A stretch of 64,000 nucleotides of DNA, taken from Streptomyces marianii. Lineage in GTDB: Bacteria > Actinomycetota > Actinomycetes > Streptomycetales > Streptomycetaceae. Of the stretch, positions 46,587 to 55,938 are shown piece by piece. A model generated the notes under the pieces. The model was not told the DNA's origin and made no database searches. It saw only the letters and a list, made by a program, of their open reading frames with translations. The DNA lies in the NCBI RefSeq assembly GCF_005795905.1, contig NZ_VAWE01000001.1:558001-622000 (forward strand), given 5' to 3'. Numbering within the stretch: the stretch's first letter is position 1; each line of letters begins with the position of its first letter. The position numbers and the translations under genes are program-made.

Positions 46587-47528
46587 ATGGCCAAGGCAGC
46601 ACACAGCTCCAAGGGCGGCGAGGTCTCCGGCCTTGATCTGCTGCGCGACGAACTGGTCGACTTCCTCGGCGCCCAGGTCGAGAGTCTGGCGGACAGGGCC
46701 GGGGACAAACTCTCGGATCTCACGGACCAGTTGCTCGACGCGGCCGAGAACGGCGGCCCGCTGCCCGGCGGCATCATGAAGGCCGTCATCGGGAGCAAGG
46801 CCAAGGACGTCAAGGACAACGTCGTGGGCAAAGCCCAGGATCTGCTCGGCGGCGGCAAGGGCAAACGCAAATCCGGCGGTGGCAAGTCCACGGACATCCT
46901 CGAGGTCCACGACGTGGGCGTGCCGATCCGAACGGCGTACGACCACTGGACGCAGTACGAGGCGTTCAGCGACTTCACCAAGGGTGTGCGCAGCGTGTCG
47001 AAGGACGGCGACGACGTGCACAGCGACTGGAAGGTGAAGGTCGGGCCCTCGACCAGGGGCTGGAAGGCGACCGTTCAGGAGCAGATACCCGACGAGCGGA
47101 TCATGTGGACGTCCGAGGGCGCCAAGGGCACCACACGCGGCTGCGTGAGCTTCCACTCCGTGACGCCGTCCCTCACCCGGATCGTGCTCATCGTCGAGTA
47201 CTACCCGTCCGGGTTCTTCGAGAAGACGGGAAACCTCTGGCGCGCCCAAGGCCGACGGCTGCGGCTGGACTTCAAGAAGTTCGTCCGCCACGTCACCTTC
47301 GCCGAGGAGGAGCCCGAAGGATGGCGTGGCGAAATCCGTGACGGTGAAGTCGTGCGCAGTCACGAAGAGGCACTGGAGGACGAGGAACAGGAACAGGGCG
47401 AGTACGACGAGGAAGGCAACGGGGACGACGAGGAGGAGAACGAGTACGAGGACGAGGACCAGGAACCCGAGGACGACGAGTACGAGGACGAATACGACGA
47501 AGAGGCCGAGGACGAATACGCCAGATGA
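46587..47528 (+). CDS. SRPBCC-family protein with acidic tail, gvp-linked
   Basis: A 313-residue protein: a helical N-terminus ([20 protein letters not shown]), then a SRPBCC/START-like lipid- or ligand-binding domain (about 105-240; [59 protein letters not shown]). A very acidic Glu/Asp/Tyr tail of about 50 residues ends it. GGAGG overlaps the stop of the histone-like gene 4 bp upstream, so the pair is an operon. Ligand unknown. Two such genes (gvpY/gvpZ) are reported inside streptomycete gvp clusters; here they sit on the opposite strand. Confidence 0.88.
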   Translation: MAKAAHSSKGGEVSGLDLLRDELVDFLGAQVESLADRAGDKLSDLTDQLLDAAENGGPLPGGIMKAVIGSKAKDVKDNVVGKAQDLLGGGKGKRKSGGGKSTDILEVHDVGVPIRTAYDHWTQYEAFSDFTKGVRSVSKDGDDVHSDWKVKVGPSTRGWKATVQEQIPDERIMWTSEGAKGTTRGCVSFHSVTPSLTRIVLIVEYYPSGFFEKTGNLWRAQGRRLRLDFKKFVRHVTFAEEEPEGWRGEIRDGEVVRSHEEALEDEEQEQGEYDEEGNGDDEEENEYEDEDQEPEDDEYEDEYDEEAEDEYAR

Positions 47529-47606
47529 GGTTTGACGGCATTCGTCCGAGGTAGCAGCAATGGCGTAGCGGACGAACCGTTCGGACGCTCAAGGGGCTGA
47601 TGTCAC

Positions 47607-47822
47607 ATGGCTGCACAGGGAAAGAAGATTCGCGGCAAAGCCCAGGAGACCGTCGGCAAGGCCAAGCAGAAGGCCGGCGAGGTCACGGGCAACGAGGATC
47701 TCCGCGCGAAGGGGACCTCCGACCGCTTGGCGGGTGAGAGCAAGGAGAAGGCCGCCGAGGCCGAGCAGACGGCCCGCGGCACCGCCGAAGAGCTGAAGGG
47801 CAAGGCTCGCAAGAACATGTGA
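47607..47822 (+). CDS. CsbD-family stress protein
   Basis: A 71-residue hydrophilic helical protein of the CsbD family (KIRGKAQETVGKAKQKAGEV, LRAKGTSDRLAGESKEKA). CsbD genes belong to the general stress regulon in bacilli, and relatives are osmotically induced in streptomycetes. Function unknown. It follows the SRPBCC gene by 78 bp on the same strand. Confidence 0.93.
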   Translation: MAAQGKKIRGKAQETVGKAKQKAGEVTGNEDLRAKGTSDRLAGESKEKAAEAEQTARGTAEELKGKARKNM

Positions 47823-47952
47823 GGGCCTGCCTGCACGGGACCGGAACCCGGGCGCCCGCAACCGGTGCCGTCCCGGGTACCGGTCGCGTTCGCCCAACGG
47901 ACCTCCCCGCCGGGAGGTCCGCGACGCGTTCCGTCACCGGAGGCGGGCAAGA

Positions 47953-48073
47953 CCTGCTCATCCCCCGCGCTCTCCCTGGCGGCGGCATCCAGAACGGCCG
48001 CCGAGACGGCGCGGGGCTCACCGCTCTCCGCGTCCACGAGGAGGAGCTCCTCCTCCACTCCCACGCTGCGCAC
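47953..48073 (-). pseudogene. Truncated glutamate-cysteine ligase-like gene (5' end only)
   Basis: The minus strand encodes MRSVGVEEELLLVDAESGEP and about 15 more residues that match the N-terminus of YbdK/EgtA-type carboxylate-amine ligases, with the catalytic-site Glu pattern GVEEELLLVD. After about residue 38 the frame continues into unrelated GC-rich sequence without the rest of the enzyme (about 350 residues missing). A clear gene remnant. Confidence 0.75.
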
Positions 48074-48102
48074 GGCACGCGCTCCCTCGCCGGTACGGGC
48101 GG

Positions 48103-48477
48103 TCAGGAGGGCCCGGCGCCGAGCGCGTCCAGGGCCTCTCCGAGTGAGGTGACGGTACGGACCGACGTACGCGGGCCGGCTCTCTCGAGCAGCTCCCGCA
48201 CGGGCGGCGAAGGAGCGGCCACGTAGAGTGACGCCTCTTCCTGGAGCTTCATCAGGAGGGCGAGCATGGCCGGGTCGGCGGAGGTCACCGACTTCGTGTC
48301 CACCACGATGGCCCGGCCCTCGCCGGCCACGTCGTCGAGCTGCCGCGATACGCCGGCCAGCGCGTCCGGCCCGAGATCACCGCCCAGGGTGACGACCCAG
48401 GCGTTTCCACGCCGGCCGCAGCTGAGGACGCCGAGCGCGGTGCCCGGGGCCGATGGAGTGTGGTCACGTTCATGCAT
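48103..48477 (-). CDS. STAS-domain protein (anti-sigma factor antagonist-like)
   Basis: A 124-residue STAS protein with strand-helix pattern WVVTLGGDLGPDALAGVSRQ and IVVDTKSVTSADPAMLALLM. The segment normally holding the phosphorylated Ser is VTSADPAML, with Ser at the expected place. It might bind an RsbW-type kinase; the nearest intact one is at 57689. Single gene. Confidence 0.88.
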   Translation of the reverse strand: MHERDHTPSAPGTALGVLSCGRRGNAWVVTLGGDLGPDALAGVSRQLDDVAGEGRAIVVDTKSVTSADPAMLALLMKLQEEASLYVAAPSPPVRELLERAGPRTSVRTVTSLGEALDALGAGPS

Positions 48478-48880
48478 CCCCCACGTCTAGCAAACTCGCC
48501 GGCCGACTTCCAGACGGACCGGCGTCCGCACATGCCCCGTCCGGCGGTCGCGTGGGCACATCGTCCACCAGAGCCCTTGACGGCACACCGGCTGCCCTCC
48601 CAACGGGGATTCCTTCGCCGTCCGTGCGCGCCCCGCGCCCACTTGCCGTGCGAGTGGCCCCGTCCCGGCCCCGCTCGGCCGCGGACCACGGCCGTCGCCC
48701 CGGCGGCCCACTGCGACACGGCTGATCCCTGTGGCGCCGGGGAACGAAACAGCACGTGTACGCGGTGCCGGAGGGGGCACGCGCCAGTCGGGGACCCGGA
48801 TGACGCGGGCGTGGATACGCGTGCGCGTCCATTCGGAACGAGTCAGGTGTGCACTGCGCGAAACAGGTGAAGGGGGACGC
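48478..48880. other. Intergenic region
   Basis: About 400 bp between the divergent STAS and DUF4235 genes. No gene supported. AAGGGGG before 48881 is the ribosome site of DUF4235. Confidence 0.4.
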
Positions 48881-49195
48881 ATGGACAAGATGAAGCTGAA
48901 GAGGAAGGGCAAGGTCCCGCTCGTCTACAAGCCGGTCGGCTTCGCCCTGGGCTGGGGCGGCGGCGCGCTCGCCGGACTGGCCTTCCGGAAGGCGTGGAAG
49001 GCGTTGCGCCACGAGGACGACGCGCCCGACGCCCTTGACCCCGACCGGAAATGGGGCGAGATCCTGCTCGCGGCCGCCGTGCAGGGTGCCATTTTCGCCG
49101 TCGTGCGCAGCGTGGTCGACCGGTCCGGCGCCAAGGCCGTGCACCGGGCGACCGGCGTCTGGCCCAGCGGCGACAGGACCGGTAGGGACCACTGA
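48881..49195 (+). CDS. DUF4235 membrane protein
   Basis: A 104-residue protein with two hydrophobic segments (VYKPVGFALGWGGGALAGLA and WGEILLAAAVQGAIFAVVRS), typical of DUF4235, common in actinobacteria and of unknown role. The stop codon TGA (49193-49195) is the first part of the 180-bp IS630-type repeat that begins at 49191. The native C-terminus may therefore have been replaced by the insertion. Confidence 0.9.
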   Translation: MDKMKLKRKGKVPLVYKPVGFALGWGGGALAGLAFRKAWKALRHEDDAPDALDPDRKWGEILLAAAVQGAIFAVVRSVVDRSGAKAVHRATGVWPSGDRTGRDH

Positions 49196-49370
49196 TCTTT
49201 TCGTAAGTTCGGTGGGCGTGGTGGGTGGATGGTCAGGCCTGTGTGGGCGAGGAAGGACCACGGCAGTCGTGGGTTGTGGTTGACGCGGTGGATGCCTTGT
49301 TCGGTGGCGTCGGCGACATCGGCGAGGTGGTCGCCGGCGAGGTTGGCGAGCTCACGCTTCTTGAGTGAGG
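49191..49370 (+). repeat. 180-bp direct repeat, copy 1 (IS630-type end)
   Basis: Bases 49191-49370 recur at 51536-51715 in the same orientation with at most one or two differences (GGGCGTGG versus GGGTGTGG near the start). The repeats enclose the multicopper oxidase gene. Confidence 0.9.
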
Positions 49371-49700
49371 ACCACAACAACTCCATCGGGTTCAGCTCGG
49401 GAGCGTAGGCGGGTAATCGCTCCAGGGTCAGCCAGTCCTGCTCGCGCCGCCCATGCCTGCATCGCCCGGGTCCAGTGGGCGGACAGGCCGTCCCAGACCA
49501 GCACCATTTGCTCGCCGCGGTAGAACGCCTTCATCTGTTCCAGGACCTCAATGAGGGCGGTGGTGTCGTAGCTGCCGGGCTTGAGGTGGAAGCACAGGCG
49601 GACCCCGCGTTCGGGGTCGGTGGAGTGGTAGCCCAGGGCCCCGGCCATCGACGCGCGCTTCCAGTTCAGGCGGTGTCGCAGAAGAGGGGTTCGACCTAGA
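49191..49700 (-). pseudogene. IS630-type transposase, 3' part, frameshifted
   Basis: The minus strand encodes the C-terminal DDE_3 half of an IS630-family transposase. FHLKPGSYDTTALIEVLEQM and VLVWDGLSAHW carry a catalytic Asp. After a frame break near 49449, the LPAYAPELNPMELLW motif carries the Glu, ending HPPRPPNLRKDQ at 49194. The N-terminal helix-turn-helix half is missing. Confidence 0.85.
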
Positions 49701-49863
49701 TCGTGATCTTCATGTCTGGGATGCTGCTTGCCGCCGGTAGTCACTGGTGCGTGATCGTGACTGGTGGCGGCGGCGCCAGTCGGACCAGGCAAGCCGATGG
49801 GCCGCGTCGCGGAGAGCTGGACGACGAGCGCGATGAACAGACGGAAAAGATCAGCAACCGTTT

Positions 49864-51396
49864 CTACACGCGGTAGGCGAGCACCCCGATCATGCCGGCT
49901 CTCTCGTGATAGGCATTATGGCAATGCGTGACCCAGTGGCCGGGGTTGTCGGCGTCGAAGTAGCAATTGACCGTCTGGCCAGGCAGGACGATCACGGTGT
50001 CCTTGCGCGGGCCGGAGAGATCCCCGACGAAGAATGAATGGCCATGGAAGTGCATGGGATGCCACATGCCGGTCTTGTTGGTGTAGCTGATGCTCACGCG
50101 CCGACCCTCCGTCAGACCGGCTAGAGGAACGCGGGGATCGTACTTCTTCCCGTCCAGTGCCCATACATACGGGTCCATCTGGCCCGTCAGGGAGAGCCGG
50201 ATGGTCTGATCGGCCTTCTGATCGTCGAGTCTCACGGCAGGGGTCGATCTGAGGTCGGACAGGTTTCCCCCTCCGACGAGTTTTCCGTCCAGTTCGGCCG
50301 GGCGCACTGAAGGCTTGGGCGCCTCCCCGGCGCCGGTCCTGACGAGAGAGAACGCGGACGCGCCCTTACCTTCCGCGAGGGCAACGAGTGGGAATACGCC
50401 GTCTTTCAGGGTGACCAGGACGTCGTACCGTTCACCCATACCCAGGAGAATGCGGTCTGCCTCCACCGGCTCGACGGGACTTCCGTCGGTGTGCGTCACC
50501 GTCATCCTGTGCCCGCCGAGGGCAACGAGGAAAGCGGTGTCGGCACCCGCATTGATGAGTCGGATCCTGGCACGCCGGCCAGGCTTGGAGGAGAACACCA
50601 CCGGCGCGGACGGAACTCTCCCATTGATCAGGTAATAGGGATAGTTCAAGTCTCCGGGATCACCTCCCAGAAGCCGGCTATTCGCGTCCGAGGGAAGCGT
50701 CACGGCCTCCATGAGGGCTTGCGGTTCCCCCTTGGCGGCCATGCCTCGTTTCAACTGAGCGTACACACTCTCGGGTGTGAGTCCGTTGACACCGTCGATC
50801 CAGTCGTCGAATACCACGGTCCAGTCTTCGTCGTACGACCTCGGTTCGTCCGGGTCCTCGATGATCAGCGGTCCGTACAGGCCGTGGTCGAACTGAAGGC
50901 CGTCGTGGGGGTGGTAGTAGTAGGTTCCCGGTGTGGATGCTACGTACTCATAAAGGAATGAGTTTCCCATCCCGATCGGGTCCTGCGTCACATAGGGGAC
51001 TCCGTCCATGTTGTTTCTGATGTCCAGGCCATGCCAATGCACGGTGGTGGGTGCTGGCAGGCGATTCGACACGTCGGCCCGTACGGTGTCGCCGGGCTGC
51101 AGCCTCATTTCCCGCCCTGGTACTCTGCCTTCATAGCTCCAGGCGTTCACGACGACGCCTCCGAGGTCCACGGGCCCGACGGTGGCAGCCATGGGAAACC
51201 GGTAGAATTTCCCGTTCCTGTAGCGCGCCTGATCGGCTCTCTGAACCTGGGGTCCGTCCGGCTGGACATAGTTCGTGGCCGATGGTGATGCGCCGCCCTC
51301 GCCCGGCTTGCCGCTCTGCGCACACCCCGCCAAGAAGGAAAATCCAGCTGCGCTCAAACCTGCCTTGAGCAGGGGTCTTCTACCGACAGCCGCCAT
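49864..51396 (-). CDS. Multicopper oxidase, Tat-exported lipoprotein
   Basis: A 510-residue three-domain (cupredoxin) multicopper oxidase. All copper motifs are present: HWHG (120-123), YYHPHDG (H162, H164), HPMHFHGHSF (446-455) and HCHNAYHERAGM (491-502) with the axial Met of the type-1 site. The N-terminus has a twin-arginine motif GRRPLLKAG and lipobox FLAGC (Cys 25), so it is exported folded and lipid-anchored. Likely roles are copper or phenolic oxidation. Base composition is clearly lower in GC than its neighbours (one counted 60-base line: 37 G+C), and the gene is framed by direct IS630-type repeats, indicating acquisition. Single gene. Confidence 0.95.
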   Translation of the reverse strand: MAAVGRRPLLKAGLSAAGFSFLAGCAQSGKPGEGGASPSATNYVQPDGPQVQRADQARYRNGKFYRFPMAATVGPVDLGGVVVNAWSYEGRVPGREMRLQPGDTVRADVSNRLPAPTTVHWHGLDIRNNMDGVPYVTQDPIGMGNSFLYEYVASTPGTYYYHPHDGLQFDHGLYGPLIIEDPDEPRSYDEDWTVVFDDWIDGVNGLTPESVYAQLKRGMAAKGEPQALMEAVTLPSDANSRLLGGDPGDLNYPYYLINGRVPSAPVVFSSKPGRRARIRLINAGADTAFLVALGGHRMTVTHTDGSPVEPVEADRILLGMGERYDVLVTLKDGVFPLVALAEGKGASAFSLVRTGAGEAPKPSVRPAELDGKLVGGGNLSDLRSTPAVRLDDQKADQTIRLSLTGQMDPYVWALDGKKYDPRVPLAGLTEGRRVSISYTNKTGMWHPMHFHGHSFFVGDLSGPRKDTVIVLPGQTVNCYFDADNPGHWVTHCHNAYHERAGMIGVLAYRV

Positions 51397-51535
51397 AAGG
51401 GCATTTCCTTCGATCTCGGGACAACCGGTCGTCACGCTACTCGATCGAATGGTGTCCCGCCGTGGGACGCGGCCGACCTCAGTAGTGATCCTCACCGTCA
51501 CTCCGCCGCAACGGGAATCCTCCGCATGTCCCTTT

Positions 51536-51715
51536 ACTGATCTTTTCGTAAGTTCGGTGGGTGTGGTGGGTGGATGGTCAGGCCTGTGTGGGCGAGGAAG
51601 GACCACGGCAGTCGTGGGTTGTGGTTGACGCGGTGGATGCCTTGTTCGGTGGCGTCGGCGACATCGGCGAGGTGGTCGCCGGCGAGGTTGGCGAGCTCAC
51701 GCTTCTTGAGTGAGG
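51536..51715 (+). repeat. 180-bp direct repeat, copy 2 (IS630-type end)
   Basis: Second copy of 49191-49370, here the only part of the IS630-type element left. On the minus strand it encodes SLKKRELANLAGDHLADVAD through the transposase C-terminus. Joined at 51716 to an unrelated transposase fragment. Confidence 0.9.
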
Positions 51716-51836
51716 CGGCCCGCACGAACCGCCCGTCGAGCCGGTCTCTCACCCACATCGCCGTCGTACCGCCCGGGTTGCTCGCCCGCGCCATCTGCAC
51801 GGTCAGAGACGGGATTTGCTCACCCAGAACGGGCAC
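51716..51836 (-). pseudogene. IS1182-type transposase N-terminal fragment
   Basis: The minus strand encodes QIPSLTVQMARASNPGGTT and AMWVRDRLDGRFVR, matching the N-terminal start of IS1182-family transposases. It is cut off at 51716 by the IS630-type repeat. The rest of the element is absent. Family assignment rests on the ARASNPGGTTAMWVRDRL pattern. Confidence 0.65.
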
Positions 51837-52273
51837 GGAGCGACAACGGGCACCTCGACAACTGCATCGGTCCTCGAACAGCCCCGAGCATGCCTGTTGA
51901 TCACGCCGCCGTACCGGGAAACTCCAAGATCCCCGACAGAGTCAAGCTAGGGCGGGCCGGGTCCGACCTCGCCTGACGCGGCACTCGGCAGTCCTTGCGG
52001 AGCGTCCGGCCGGGCGGAACGAGCTTCCCCGCGGTTCCCCGGGTCTCCTGCCGCCGCGCCGGGGCCGACCTCGCCGACACGCACTCCCCGCACACGCGGA
52101 GGACGGCCCTTCGCACCGGCTCGACGTAGGCCGCGTCGGCGGCGGTGACCGCTGCCGTGCGGCGAAGCCGCACGGTGGGTGCGGCGGGAGGTCCCGGGGT
52201 GCGGAGCTCGGGCGACGCGTTCCGTGTGCGGGGGCCCACCCCGAGAGGGCCCGTCCCGCCCCCGCATGCCGGA
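51717..52273. other. Non-coding debris region
   Basis: Apart from the IS1182-type fragment there is no supportable gene. At 51947-51985 (CTAGGGCGGGCCGGGTCCGA, CCTGACGCGGCACT) lies what looks like a deletion derivative of the MITEs at 7447-7961. Confidence 0.5.
51947..51985 (+). mobile_element. Possible MITE deletion remnant
   Basis: CTAGGGCG resembles the left end of MITE C, GGCCGGGTCCGACCTCG matches the shared core (MITE B has GCCGGGTCGACCTCG), and CCTGACGCGGCACT equals the right end of MITE B. Compact remnant or chance composite. Confidence 0.4.
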
Positions 52274-53530
52274 TCAGAGCACCCGGACGCCGATGAGGCA
52301 GGTGGCGTCGTCGGTGTCGGACTTGCTGTGGGTGAGCAGATGGTCCAGTCGCCGGTCCAGGGTCGCGGAGGCGGTCTGGGCGGTGCCGAGCAGCTGGGTC
52401 AGGGAGTCGTGGACGGAGGTGTCCCGGCGCTCGACGAGGCCGTCGGTGTACATCAGGAGGGTGTCGCCCGGATCCAGTTGGACGTCGGACTCCTCGTACT
52501 GGGCGTCGCCGAGGGCGCCCAGGAGCAGGCCGCCGGGCATGGGAAGGGTGGTGGCGCCGGCACCGCGTACGAGGACCGGGGGCAGATGTCCTGCCCTGGC
52601 CCAGCGCAGCATGCGGGACTCGGGGTCGTACAGGCCGCAGACGGCGGTGGCGGTGATGTGCTCGGTCAGATGGTGCGCCACGGTGTTGAGCCAGGACAGC
52701 AGTTGGGCCGGGCCGGCGCCGGTGACCGCGAGGCCGCGCACGGCGTTGCGGAGCACCACCATGCCGGTGGCCGCCTCGATGCCGTGGCCGGCGACGTCGC
52801 CGACGCACAGCAGGATGCGTTTGGACGGCAGCACGACCGCGTCGTACCAGTCGCCGCCGACGAGGGACTCCGATTCGGCCGGGCGGTAGCGGACGGCGAC
52901 CTCGAGACCGGGGGCGTCGAGCGGTGCGCGGCGTGGCGGCATGATGGCGTGCTGGAGCTGGAGGGCGAGCCGGTTGCGCTCGGCGGACTCCTTCTCGGGG
53001 GGCGTGTTCGAGCAGCGACTCGGCGACCGCCTGGGTGTCGCCTGAGGCCAGTACGGCGCTCGGCCATGACCAGCTCGGCCACCACCGCCAGATCGCGATG
53101 GCCCTGCATCAGCCCGGAGATCCGGGCGAGGTTGGTCTTGAGCCAGTCCTGCTCCTCGTTGGCGCGGGTGGTGGCGCGCAGGGACTCCACCATCGCGTTG
53201 ATGTTGTCCTTGAGGTCGCCCACCTCCCCCGGCGCCTCGACCGTGATCGACCGGGTGAGATCGCCCTCGGCGACGGCGCTGGTGACGCCGGCGATGGCGC
53301 GGACCTGGCGGGTGAGGTTCCCGGCCGGCTCGTTCACGTTCTCCGTGAGCCGCTTCCAAGTGCCGGAGACGCCCTCGACCTCGGCCTGGCCGCCCAGCCG
53401 CCCCTCGCTGCCCACCTCACGGGCGACCCGGGTCACCTCGGCGGCGAACGACGACAGCTGGTCGACCATCGTGTTGATGGTCTCCTTCAGCTCCAGGATC
53501 TCCCCCCGCGCGTCCGGCGTACCGTGCCGC
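52274..53530 (-). pseudogene. Broken multi-HAMP / PP2C (SpoIIE) phosphatase gene
   Basis: Upstream part, in one frame from about 53511: two HAMP-type repeats ([40 protein letters not shown]) and the linker [20 protein letters not shown], as in large streptomycete HAMP-GAF regulators. Near 53060 the GAF domain is lost and the frame shifts twice. A third-frame piece [17 protein letters not shown] follows, then a PP2C/SpoIIE phosphatase domain ([50 protein letters not shown]) runs to 52274. The N-terminal HAMP array is missing too. The phosphatase part could still be expressed from an internal start. Confidence 0.8.
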
Positions 53531-53607
53531 GGTCCTTCGTGCGCACCGCGCCCGGCTTGTCGGAAGAGGGCCGAGCGGTGGCGGACCGGGGCTCGGGGCT
53601 GGGCCGG

Positions 53608-53730
53608 GGACGTCCTCCGGCCCCGCGGATTGAGCGCGGTCGCGGGAGGGTTGGGACGTCCTCCCGCCCCGCGGACTGAGCGCGGTCGCGGGAGGGTTGG
53701 GACGTCCTCCCGCCCCGCGGCAACCCGCAC
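53608..53730 (+). repeat. 46-bp tandem repeats
   Basis: Units of GGACGTCCTCC(G/C)GCCCCGCGG plus a 26-bp GAGCGCGGTCGCGGGAGGG part begin at 53608, 53654 and 53700, giving two full copies and a partial third. They abut the broken HAMP gene and may mark the deletion junction. Confidence 0.85.
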
Positions 53731-53964
53731 GGGCGGGAGGGGCCGCGGTCCGTCCGGCGGCCGTCAGGCTTCCGCGCGGTGGACAGCCGTAGGTGTCCTC
53801 GCGGCAGTCGGTTCGGCTCCGGTGGAGGAACGGGAACGGAGGGGGCCGCACCGACCGGTCTGGACCTGGTGGTTCCCGGTCCAGACCGGCGGAGGGGATG
53901 ACGACGGCCGGCCGCGGCCGGCCGTCGTCGCCCCTTCCACGACCGATGAGCTCCCCCGCCGGTC

Positions 53965-55191
53965 TCACGACCGGGACTTCGTCTGCGCGTGACCGGCTGT
54001 GTGGCGGTTGCCGTGCCATTCGCAGATCAGGACGGTGGCGTCGTCCTTGAGCTTGCCGTGGTGGTGGTCGAGGACCGCGTGAATGAGCCGCCGCAGGGTC
54101 TCCGGCACGGGCAGTCCGTCCGCCTGACGCCTGATGACGAAGTCGACGAAGCGGCCGAGACCGAACTCCTCGCCGTCGGCATCGCGGGCTTCGGTGATGC
54201 CGTCCGTGTACAGCACGAACCGGTCACCGGGCTGCAACTGCTCACGGCACACCGTGAGCGGCATGCCCAGTTCGGTGCCCAGCGGGTGGCACGGCGGGCA
54301 CTCCGGATGCGCGACCCAGCGGCCGTCGCGGATCAGTACCGGTGGCAGATGACCGCAGGTGACCCACGCCAGGCGGCCGGTGACCAGATCGAGGTCGGCC
54401 AGGAGGGCCGTGGTGTAGCAGGCATGGTCGAACTGCTGGACCAGCAGCTGCTCGACCGCCTGGCACACGTCCGCCAGAGAGGCGCCGTGACGCCGCCGGT
54501 TGCGGCACACGGCCATCGCCAGGTTCGCGGTCAGGCCTGCCGTCGTGTCGTGCCCCATGGCGTCGAAGACGGCGAGGTGCGCCACATCGGCGGCCAGAGC
54601 GTAGTCGAACGCGTCCCCGGCGGTCTCGTACGCCGGTTCCATCTGCGCGGCGATGGTGACCGTGCCGTTGGCGAAGGTCCGGGGCGGCATCAGGGTCCAC
54701 TGCATCTCGGCCGAGACCGTCATGGGACGCACCCGGGTGAGTCGGGCGAAGGAATCACTGTTGGCACGTTTGGACACCAGCAGAAGACCCACCAGCGACG
54801 CCAGCGCCTCCATCGTCTCCGCGGCGTCGCCGCCCCCGTCCGGCCGGGCATCGGCGCGCAGCACCCCGAGGCGCTCGGTGCCGTCCAGAACCGGCAGCCA
54901 GTACTGCTCCCGGTCCCCGGTCACGGTGGACAGCGTGTGGGCGGTCATGAACGCCCTGCCCGCCATGGTGGCGTCGATACGCAGCTCCTGGCCGCCCAGG
55001 CCCGCGTCGATGCCACGCCCGGTGACCTCTCTCAGGAAGTCCTGTTGCAGATCGGCGACGAAGACACGGACGTCGCCCAGGCCTGCGCGCCGGGCACCCT
55101 CGGACACCAGGGCCGGCAGCTGCTCGAAGGTGGCCAGGTGGGAGGCCTTGAGCAACCCGCTCAGCATGCGGCTGGAGTCGTGCGTCGCCAT
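53965..55191 (-). CDS. RsbU-like PP2C phosphatase (SpoIIE family)
   Basis: A 408-residue protein: a GAF-like N-terminal domain (about 1-165; [20 protein letters not shown]) and a C-terminal SpoIIE/PP2C phosphatase. Metal-binding motifs are [24 protein letters not shown] and [12 protein letters not shown]. Such enzymes dephosphorylate STAS antagonists in the sigma-B type partner switch. ATG at 55191. STAS and RsbW-like genes follow at 55.9 and 57.7-58.6 kb, which supports that role. Confidence 0.92.
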   Translation of the reverse strand: MATHDSSRMLSGLLKASHLATFEQLPALVSEGARRAGLGDVRVFVADLQQDFLREVTGRGIDAGLGGQELRIDATMAGRAFMTAHTLSTVTGDREQYWLPVLDGTERLGVLRADARPDGGGDAAETMEALASLVGLLLVSKRANSDSFARLTRVRPMTVSAEMQWTLMPPRTFANGTVTIAAQMEPAYETAGDAFDYALAADVAHLAVFDAMGHDTTAGLTANLAMAVCRNRRRHGASLADVCQAVEQLLVQQFDHACYTTALLADLDLVTGRLAWVTCGHLPPVLIRDGRWVAHPECPPCHPLGTELGMPLTVCREQLQPGDRFVLYTDGITEARDADGEEFGLGRFVDFVIRRQADGLPVPETLRRLIHAVLDHHHGKLKDDATVLICEWHGNRHTAGHAQTKSRS

Positions 55192-55475
55192 GACGGGCCC
55201 ATCGGGAGGGGAAGGCCCGCGTCCGCCCGTCGGCCTCGACGTACGAGAGGGCCACAGTCCTGCGGTGCGGCAGACGACGGCGAACAACGCGCCTGCGTCT
55301 TCAGCCTACGCTCGCCCACGGGGCGGGGACCGGCCCGGCGTCCGGGGGTTCGGAACGGGCCCGGGGCTCTCCGCGATCGCGGGCGGCGGCGGTGCCGGGC
55401 TCGGAGGTCCTGCGGCGTATCGCCGACGCCTCGGCCCGCGCCCCGACTCCGCGAGCCAGCACTCGGACCGCGAGG

Positions 55476-55811
55476 TCAGCGCGCTTCGGTGTCCGGGCCG
55501 GCGGCGCGGTCGGCCTCGTCCGCGACGAGCAGGGAGAGCAGTGCCGCCACCGTGAGTCCGGCCTCGGCCGGATGCCGCAGCACCTTCGCCTGCTCGATGC
55601 GGTAGTTGTTCGTGCGCCCCTCACGTGTGTGGGACAGATACCCCGCCTGCTCCAGGTCGGCGATGATCTTCTGGACGGCGCGCTCCGTGAGCCGGCAGTG
55701 CGCCGCGATGTCCCGGATGCGCACGCTCGAGTTGTCGGCGATGGCGGCGAGCACACGGGCGTGGTTGGTGATGAACGTCCACCCGTTGTGCGGTTCTGGC
55801 ACTGCACCCAT
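55476..55811 (-). CDS. Winged-helix transcription regulator
   Basis: A 111-residue small winged-helix protein (NHARVLAAIADNSSVRIRDI, LTERAVQKIIADLEQAGYLS, THTREGRTNNYRI) with a short C-terminal helix. The MarR/ArsR-like fold gives no ligand clue. Divergent from the STAS gene at 55939 across 127 bp, so it may control that gene. Confidence 0.88.
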   Translation of the reverse strand: MGAVPEPHNGWTFITNHARVLAAIADNSSVRIRDIAAHCRLTERAVQKIIADLEQAGYLSHTREGRTNNYRIEQAKVLRHPAEAGLTVAALLSLLVADEADRAAGPDTEAR

Positions 55812-55938
55812 GGCTTGATCCTATGGCCGAGGAGGACGCAGGAGAAGACACGAACTGAGTTTCGTGTAACTCTTGACGGGTCACATGCTCGGGAGTGACT
55901 TTGGAGGGGGAAGACCGGTGGACTTGGGAGAGGCCGCC

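Noticed and set aside
47529..47606. Sigma-B-type promoter before csbD
   Set aside because: GTTT and GGTAG are present but the spacing and GGGTAY element do not fit well enough.
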